A stretch of 57,400 nt of DNA from Paenibacillus thermotolerans. GTDB lineage: Bacteria > Bacillota > Bacilli > Paenibacillales > YIM-B00363. Under the pieces are notes generated by a model. It did no database searches and was not told the DNA's origin. It saw only the letters and a list, made by a program, of their open reading frames with translations. Positions 52,690 to 57,400 of this stretch are shown piece by piece; the first letter of the stretch is position 1, and the number at the start of each line of letters is the position of its first letter. The DNA lies in NCBI RefSeq assembly GCF_028745515.1, contig NZ_JAQZSG010000017.1:50827-108226 (forward strand), given 5' to 3'. The translations under genes were made by a program, and so were the position numbers.

Positions 52690-53168
52690 GTACCTCTATT
52701 CTATGGCGCTGATCTTTTTTTCGTATATCTACATTGTATCATAATCCATCACCCCTCCCGCAACAAATGTTCGCTTACCTGTGGCGCGTTCGGGCGGAAT
52801 TCGATACACTTGGAATTGGTGCGAAATATGTTGAATCGGAGCACGTTCGTTCATCTTGCCCGCTTGACTCGGTGTTTCGCCTCATTTTTCACGCATTTTT
52901 TAATCATTCGGCCGAATGCCGGCGTTTAAGGGGGCGGATGCGCGGCCACCGACCTCTCCAACGGAACTTTCTTCCGTTACCGAGCGGATGCGCGCCCCAC
53001 CACCCTCCCCAACGGAACTTTCTTCCGTTGCACGAACGGATGCGCGCGCCACCGCCCTCTCCAACGGAGCTTTCTTCCGTTGCACGAGCGGAAACATCCG
53101 CGAGCAATAACACATTCGAAGCATTACCGCGCCGCCAAAGCGGCTTGACATACTACGGAGGGAATACC
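52690..53168. other. Intergenic region before the ABC-F gene
   Basis: These 479 bases hold a tandem repeat with hairpins (52935-53094) and the ABC-F ribosome site (GGAGGG, 53157-53162). The open frame over this stretch reads only repeats and has no start signal. I see no gene in it. Confidence 0.65.
52935..53094. repeat. Tandem 50-52-bp repeat with AACGGAA-N5-TTCCGTT hairpins
   Basis: Three full units begin with CGGATGCGCG at 52935, 52985 and 53037 (periods 50 and 52), and a partial fourth begins at 53089. Each contains CCACC, CCCTC or CCTCT and a hairpin of arms AACGGAA/TTCCGTT around CTTTC (52960-52978, 53011-53029, 53063-53081; the third has one change in the left arm). Confidence 0.85.
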
Positions 53169-55121
53169 ATGCTGCTGCAAGCTTCCGGAATCGGCAAAAA
53201 TTACGGATCGACAACGATACTTTCCAATATTCATCTGCAAATCCAAAACCGCGACCGCATCGGCCTCGTCGGGGCGAACGGCGCCGGCAAATCGACGCTG
53301 CTCCGCATCCTCGCCGGGGAATCGTCATACGACGCAGGACAAATGTTCATCGCGAAGGGGACAAGCATCGGCTACCTCGCCCAAAACAGCGGGCTCCAAT
53401 CGAACCGCTCCATCGAGCACGAGATGCGTGTCGTATTCGACGACCTGCTGACCATGGAGTCGGAGCTACGCGAGCTCGAAGCGCGCATGGCCGACCCTGC
53501 ACTCACAACGAACGAGTCCGAATATAACGCGGTGCTCGCCCGCTATTCCGAAAAATCCGACCGCTTCCGCGAACGTGGCGGCTACGCCATCGACGCCACG
53601 ATTCGAGGCGTGCTCCACGGGATGGGCTTCGCCGACATGCCGCCGGAGACGATCGTGTCCACCCTGAGCGGCGGCCAGAAAACTCGCTTGGCACTAGCCC
53701 GCCTTCTTCTAATAAAACCCGACATCCTGATGTTGGACGAGCCGACCAACTATCTCGACATCGAAACGTTGACGTGGCTGGAGCAGTATCTACGCAGTTA
53801 CCCGGGCGCGATTCTTGTCGTCTCTCACGACCGGTACTTCCTAGACGCACTCGTCAGCACGATCTACGAAATCGAACGCACCTCCGCCAAACGATACGCC
53901 GGCAACTATTCCGCCTTCGTCGAACAAAAAGCCGCGGAATACGAACGCCAGCTCAAAATTTACGAAAAGCAGCAGGAAGAAATCGCCCGTATGGAGGATT
54001 TCATCCGCCGCAACATCGTCCGCGCCACAACGACGAAACGCGCGCAAAGCCGCCGCAACATGCTGGAGCGCATGGAACGCATCGACCGCCCGCAGGGTGA
54101 CCTAAAGCGCGCCTCCTTCCGCTTCGAAACGGACAAGCTGTCCGGGAAAGAGGTGCTGCAGGTTCGCAGCCTGTCCATGGGATACGGCGACAACGCTCCG
54201 CTGTTCGGCAACGTCGACTTCGATCTGCGTCGCGGCGACTCCGTGGCGCTCATCGGCCCGAACGGCATCGGCAAATCGACGCTGCTCAAAGCGCTGGTAG
54301 GCGATATGCAGCCGCAAACCGGCACGATCCGCTGGGGAACCAACATTACGATCGGCTATTACGATCAGGAGCAAACCGGCTTGAATCCGAACAACATTGT
54401 CCTCGAGGAATTATGGGGCGAGTATCCTCAATTGGAGGAGGTGCGCATCCGTACGGTGCTTGGGAACTTTTTGTTCAGCGGGGACGATGTGTTAAAGAAA
54501 ATTTCGACCTTAAGCGGCGGCGAAAAAGCGCGGGTTGCGCTCGCGAAGCTTATGCTCCGGAACGCGAACGTGCTCATTCTCGACGAGCCGACGAACCATC
54601 TGGATCTCGTCAGCAAGGAAGTGCTGGAGTCCGCGCTGCTGGACTATGAGGGTACGCTGCTGTTCATTTCCCACGACCGCTATTTCTTGAACCGGATGGC
54701 GGAGCAGGTGTTTGAATTGCGTCCTGACGGCGTTCGACATTTCCTAGGAAATTATGACGATTTTCTCGCGAAATCGCTGGAATTGGCGGAGGAGGCGTCG
54801 GAACGCGCGCAATCCCGTGCCGGCGGCGGCGTCCGTTCGACAAAGCCTGCGGACGAAACACCCGCACAGCAAGCAGGCGCCCAATCCTATGAAGCGGAAA
54901 AGCAAGCCAAACGCGAAGAACGCAACCGGCAGCGGCGGCTTGAGCAATTGGAGAAGGAAATCGCCAAAACGGAGGAGGAGCTGTCGAGCTTGGAACAAAG
55001 GCTGGCCGATCCCGATGTGTACAACGATTACGAAGCCGTTCAAAGCATCCAAGCTGAAGTCGACTCCCGAAAAAGGCAGCTAGAGCAATGGTACGAAGAA
55101 TGGGAGACGCTGATCAGCTGA
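53169..55121 (+). CDS. ydiF: ABC-F family ATPase (YdiF type)
   Basis: A 650-residue soluble protein with two ATP-binding domains: Walker A GANGAGKST, signature LSGGQKTR and Walker B ILMLDEPTNYLD in the first; GPNGIGKST, LSGGEKAR and VLILDEPTNHLD in the second. The linker between them (about 240-320) is charged and helical, and a coiled-coil tail ends the protein (RRLEQLEKEIAKTEEELSSL). ABC-F proteins act on ribosomes (translation factors or antibiotic-resistance proteins); YdiF is one of the B. subtilis housekeeping members. No membrane helices. ATG 53169 has GGAGGG upstream and is the correct start, not the open frame from 52734. Confidence 0.94.
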   Translation: MLLQASGIGKNYGSTTILSNIHLQIQNRDRIGLVGANGAGKSTLLRILAGESSYDAGQMFIAKGTSIGYLAQNSGLQSNRSIEHEMRVVFDDLLTMESELRELEARMADPALTTNESEYNAVLARYSEKSDRFRERGGYAIDATIRGVLHGMGFADMPPETIVSTLSGGQKTRLALARLLLIKPDILMLDEPTNYLDIETLTWLEQYLRSYPGAILVVSHDRYFLDALVSTIYEIERTSAKRYAGNYSAFVEQKAAEYERQLKIYEKQQEEIARMEDFIRRNIVRATTTKRAQSRRNMLERMERIDRPQGDLKRASFRFETDKLSGKEVLQVRSLSMGYGDNAPLFGNVDFDLRRGDSVALIGPNGIGKSTLLKALVGDMQPQTGTIRWGTNITIGYYDQEQTGLNPNNIVLEELWGEYPQLEEVRIRTVLGNFLFSGDDVLKKISTLSGGEKARVALAKLMLRNANVLILDEPTNHLDLVSKEVLESALLDYEGTLLFISHDRYFLNRMAEQVFELRPDGVRHFLGNYDDFLAKSLELAEEASERAQSRAGGGVRSTKPADETPAQQAGAQSYEAEKQAKREERNRQRRLEQLEKEIAKTEEELSSLEQRLADPDVYNDYEAVQSIQAEVDSRKRQLEQWYEEWETLIS

Positions 55122-55133
55122 CAAAACGACGTT

Positions 55134-55177
55134 AAAAAAGGCGCCTCCCCCCAACCGGGCGGGAAAGCGCCTCTTTA
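55134..55177. terminator. Bidirectional terminator between ydiF and the HtrA-type gene
   Basis: AGGCGCCTCCC and GGGAAAGCGCCT form a stem with an imperfect inner part. On the minus strand it is followed by six T, so it mainly serves the protease gene. Confidence 0.7.
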
Positions 55178-55181
55178 CTTT

Positions 55182-56735
55182 CTACTTCAATTTTTTCAAG
55201 TCAAAATTAAATACAAGCGTCTGCCCGATTCTCGTCTTCAGCGTCAATGTGATCGGCTCGGAAGTTTTCAGCTTTCTCGAGTCAAACCGCACCTTCGCAA
55301 TGGCGATGACCGTCTTTTCGTCTTCATCCGTTGTGTAAGTCACCGCCGGCTTTTCGCTGATGATCGTCGTACTCCCCTGTCTAAGCGTAAATTGCGCTCC
55401 GTTGAGGAAATTTTTAGAACCCGAGCCGACCTCGATCAAAAACTCTACTTTATTGTTGATGTCCTGCGCCGCTTTTTGAATATAGTCCATTCCCGGGTTG
55501 TAGCCGAAATTCAGCATCGATTCGGTCAATCGGGCAATGTACAAATACTCCGTATACAGCACCGCGTAAGCTCCGCCGCTAATCGCCACGTAGTCTTCGT
55601 TGATATCGTCCTCGTAGTTGTAGACCGCCCGGCCGAACTCCGCCGCCTCGCGAATTTGCGTCGACGTCAAATCCTTCAAAATGCCGTACCCCGCCTGCAC
55701 CTGCTCGCCAGCCGCTTCCGAAATATCGCTCATCGAGGCTGCGACGACTTCGGCAATGAACGTTTGGCCGTTGCGCTGCACAGTTATTTTGACGGTGTCT
55801 CCCGGCTTTTTCGTCAGCAGGAACGCATACACGTCGTCCTCGGTATAGATCGGAGTACGGTCCAGCTTGATCAATTTGTCGCCGGCCCGAAGCGCGGTCA
55901 TCCCTGCGGGTCCGTCGTTAATGACGTTGTAGATTTCTACGCCTTCCCGGTCCGGTACGCCGAAGTACGCCTCCCATCCTTCGCCAAACTGGATGCCGAG
56001 CGTCGCCCGGTCGATCGAGCCGTCCTTGATGAGCTTGTCCGCGATCTCGATTGCCGTATTCGCCGGAATCGCGAAACCGAGCCCTTCCACTCCGATGTCC
56101 GCCATTTTCGCGGAGTTGATGCCTATGACTTTTCCTTGCAGGTTGACCAAAGGACCGCCGCTGTTCCCCGGATTGATGGCGGCATCCGTCTGCAGGAACG
56201 GATATCCCGAGCCGAGCGCTCGCCCCGTACCGGACAAGATGCCCAAATTCACGGAATTGCCCAGGCGAAAACCGAGCGGATTGCCGATGGCGATTACGTT
56301 TTCACCTACGCTCAGCTTATCGGAATCGGCAAAGGCGAGCGGTACGAGCCCCTTCGTTTCGACCTTAATGACGGCGACGTCCGACAGCTTGTCCAGAAAC
56401 ACTTGGTCGGGCATTACCGTTTCCGTCGTTTTGTCCGCATACAGAATCAGCAGCTCGGCCGCTTTATCCACCACATGCGCGTTCGTCACGATCACGCCGT
56501 CTTTATAGACGAAACCGGTTCCTGCGGAATGACTCCGATACGTGCCTTGACCGGCGCCTCCCATATTCAAAATTCCGACAACGGACGGCTTCACCTTCTC
56601 CGCAACCGCAGCCACCGCCTTGCCGGTCGAATCGGCCGCAGCGGCAGACGCAGCTGCAGCAGGCGTGCCCAACGGCCATACGGCGCTTGCCGCGACGGAA
56701 GCAAGCAAGCATACAGTCAACAACTTCCCCTTCAT
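55182..56735 (-). CDS. Secreted HtrA/DegP-type serine protease with PDZ domain
   Basis: This 517-residue protein has a signal peptide (LTVCLLASVAASAVWPLG) and then a trypsin-like domain with a complete triad: His87 in IVTNAHVV, Asp119 in LSDVAVIKV, Ser192 in NPGNSGGP. A PDZ domain follows (about 250-335; NVINDGPAGMTALRAGDKLI), then a C-terminal beta-rich extension of about 170 residues that I do not recognise (ISGGAYAVLYTEYLYIARLT). HtrA proteases degrade or chaperone misfolded secreted proteins. The lack of a membrane anchor suggests it is free or wall-associated, unlike typical B. subtilis HtrA. ATG 56735 has AGGAGGAG upstream. Confidence 0.92.
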   Translation of the reverse strand: MKGKLLTVCLLASVAASAVWPLGTPAAAASAAAADSTGKAVAAVAEKVKPSVVGILNMGGAGQGTYRSHSAGTGFVYKDGVIVTNAHVVDKAAELLILYADKTTETVMPDQVFLDKLSDVAVIKVETKGLVPLAFADSDKLSVGENVIAIGNPLGFRLGNSVNLGILSGTGRALGSGYPFLQTDAAINPGNSGGPLVNLQGKVIGINSAKMADIGVEGLGFAIPANTAIEIADKLIKDGSIDRATLGIQFGEGWEAYFGVPDREGVEIYNVINDGPAGMTALRAGDKLIKLDRTPIYTEDDVYAFLLTKKPGDTVKITVQRNGQTFIAEVVAASMSDISEAAGEQVQAGYGILKDLTSTQIREAAEFGRAVYNYEDDINEDYVAISGGAYAVLYTEYLYIARLTESMLNFGYNPGMDYIQKAAQDINNKVEFLIEVGSGSKNFLNGAQFTLRQGSTTIISEKPAVTYTTDEDEKTVIAIAKVRFDSRKLKTSEPITLTLKTRIGQTLVFNFDLKKLK

Positions 56736-56839
56736 CCCCAGAGCTCCTCCTAATGTCTTATGCGATACTTTACATCATGTAGTAATTCGGCCCCCTTCCA
56801 AATCATTCCTCCTAGGACTTCATGAAAATTTTGCCTCAT

Positions 56840-56927
56840 TTGTCCACAGTTTTGGGGTAACTGGCTGTGGATAATGTGAATAAGTGAAAATTAAGTACGT
56901 TAATCGTGCAAAAATCGGTGTGGATAA
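56840..56927. promoter_or_regulatory. Cluster of DnaA-box sequences
   Basis: TTGTCCACA (56840-56848, one mismatch), TGTGGATAA (56866-56874, perfect reverse DnaA box) and TGTGGATAA (56919-56927, perfect) lie within 88 AT-rich bases. Confidence 0.6.
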
Positions 56928-56990
56928 AATGCGGTGGATTCCCCTCACTTTAGGAAATTAGACACACGATACTCAACACAAAAATGCGGT

Positions 56991-57332
56991 GCCCGCCGAA
57001 CGGATCCAAAGGTACTTATGTGCGCGGAATGCAGTGGTTTCTACAGTGATAGCGGATTGTGAGGTACTTATATCGAGAGTTCGTGCACTTTCAGAGGAAA
57101 CAGAGCCCGCCGAACAGATCCGAAGGTACTTATGTGCGTGGTATGCGGCGGTTTCTACAGTGATAGCGGATTGTGAGGTACTTATATCGAAAATTCGTGC
57201 AATTTCAGAGGAAACAGTGCCCGCCGAACGGATCCAAAGGTACTTATGTGCGCAGAATGCGGCGGTTTCTACAGTGATAACGGATTGTTTGGTACTTATA
57301 TCGAGAGTTCGTGCAATTTCAGTGAGAGCAGC
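56991..57332. repeat. Three-copy 114-bp tandem repeat
   Basis: The units start GCCCGCCGAA at 56991, 57105 and 57219, exactly 114 bases apart, and are about 90% alike. Each unit has two GGTACTTATRT boxes (for example 57011 and 57063). The period is a multiple of three and both strands are open across it. Confidence 0.9.
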
Positions 57333-57400
57333 TATGACACTGCCCATAAAACACAAAAAAAAACTACGACTGACCAATTAACTAACAAGGATTTCCATAA

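Larger units (their letters stand above)
56736..57400. other. Intergenic region with DnaA boxes and tandem repeats
   Basis: These 665 bases hold the upstream region of the protease gene, three DnaA-box-like sequences (56840-56927) and a 114-bp tandem repeat (56991-57332). Both strands carry long open frames across the repeat, but neither has a ribosome site. I see no gene. Confidence 0.6.

Noticed and set aside
52734-53168. 145-residue N-terminal extension of the ABC-F protein
   Set aside because: It only translates the tandem repeat; ATG 53169 has a strong ribosome site and starts the ABC domain at the normal place.
55392-56753. 453-residue plus-strand ORF
   Set aside because: Antisense shadow of the HtrA-type gene.
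56840-56927. Chromosomal origin oriC
   Set aside because: DnaA boxes are present but no dnaA, dnaN, rpmH or other origin-flanking genes are in the window.
56973-57381. Long ORFs on both strands across the 114-bp repeat (about 130 and 134 residues)
   Set aside because: No ribosome site on either strand, and openness is explained by a repeat period divisible by three without stops in one unit. Changes between units are not biased to silent positions.

Overview
The window looks like a chromosome segment from a Gram-positive, spore-forming member of the Paenibacillaceae (Paenibacillus or Cohnella type). Four things suggest this: S-layer-homology (SLH) proteins and proteins with copper-amine-oxidase-like repeats; a cortex morphogenetic gene (cmpA); a CIRCE-controlled groES-groEL operon; and gene orders known from Bacillus subtilis (lipoprotein YdcC - alr - ndoAI - ndoA - tex - cmpA - sprT, and ydiF / moaC / tatA / groES-groEL). 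No rRNA, tRNA, intact insertion sequence or CRISPR array was seen.

Layout. 1-9 kb: SprT-like metalloprotein, cmpA, an alkaline-phosphatase-superfamily membrane protein, tex, the NdoAI/NdoA toxin-antitoxin pair, alanine racemase and a LolA-like lipoprotein. 9-15.8 kb: two probable cyclic-di-GMP-I riboswitches (one before a tiny secreted-type ORF, one before a protein with copper-amine-oxidase-like repeats), a paralogue of that protein, a SEC-C/TPR protein, a YdcF-like protein and a PfkB kinase. 15.8-40.3 kb: an AT-rich, all-minus-strand glycan island of 20 genes read from wzz (40.3 kb) down to an acyltransferase (15.8 kb). 40.9-44.1 kb: two paralogous SLH proteins, the first lacking its 5' end. 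44.3-47.1 kb: a small DNA-binding protein, a glucosaminidase and two membrane proteins. 47.2-49.3 kb: groES-groEL with CIRCE. 49.6-52.7 kb: fthC-moaC-mogA-moeA-like-tatA operon. 53.2-56.7 kb: an ABC-F ATPase and a secreted HtrA-type protease. 56.8-57.4 kb: a DnaA-box cluster and a three-copy 114-bp tandem repeat.

How the island works. It carries a near-complete route to CMP-legionaminic acid (PtmE, LegB, LegC, LegH, LegG, LegI, LegF homologues) and the WbpA-WbpB-WbpE-WbpD route from UDP-GlcNAc to UDP-2,3-diacetamido-2,3-dideoxy-glucuronic acid. It also has a flippase, a polymerase, a chain-length regulator, a large O-antigen-ligase-type protein with a TPR tail, an initiating sugar-phosphate transferase fused to a family-4 glycosyltransferase, a second glycosyltransferase with sialyltransferase-like HP and S motifs, and an asparagine-synthetase-like protein without its glutaminase cysteine. 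My inference is that it builds a short acidic repeat unit (perhaps a trisaccharide with a nonulosonic acid and a possibly amidated diacetamido-uronic acid) by a Wzx/Wzy route and transfers it to a surface acceptor, perhaps an SLH protein.

Beyond genes, three intergenic regions hold arrays of short hairpins. Each array has its own sequence but a fixed arm/loop geometry: AGCGGA-N8-TCCGCT near 3.1 kb, TAGCAAC-N7-GTTGCTA near 49.4 kb, and AACGGAA-N5-TTCCGTT near 53.0 kb. These, the 114-bp repeat and the riboswitches are the least explained signals here.
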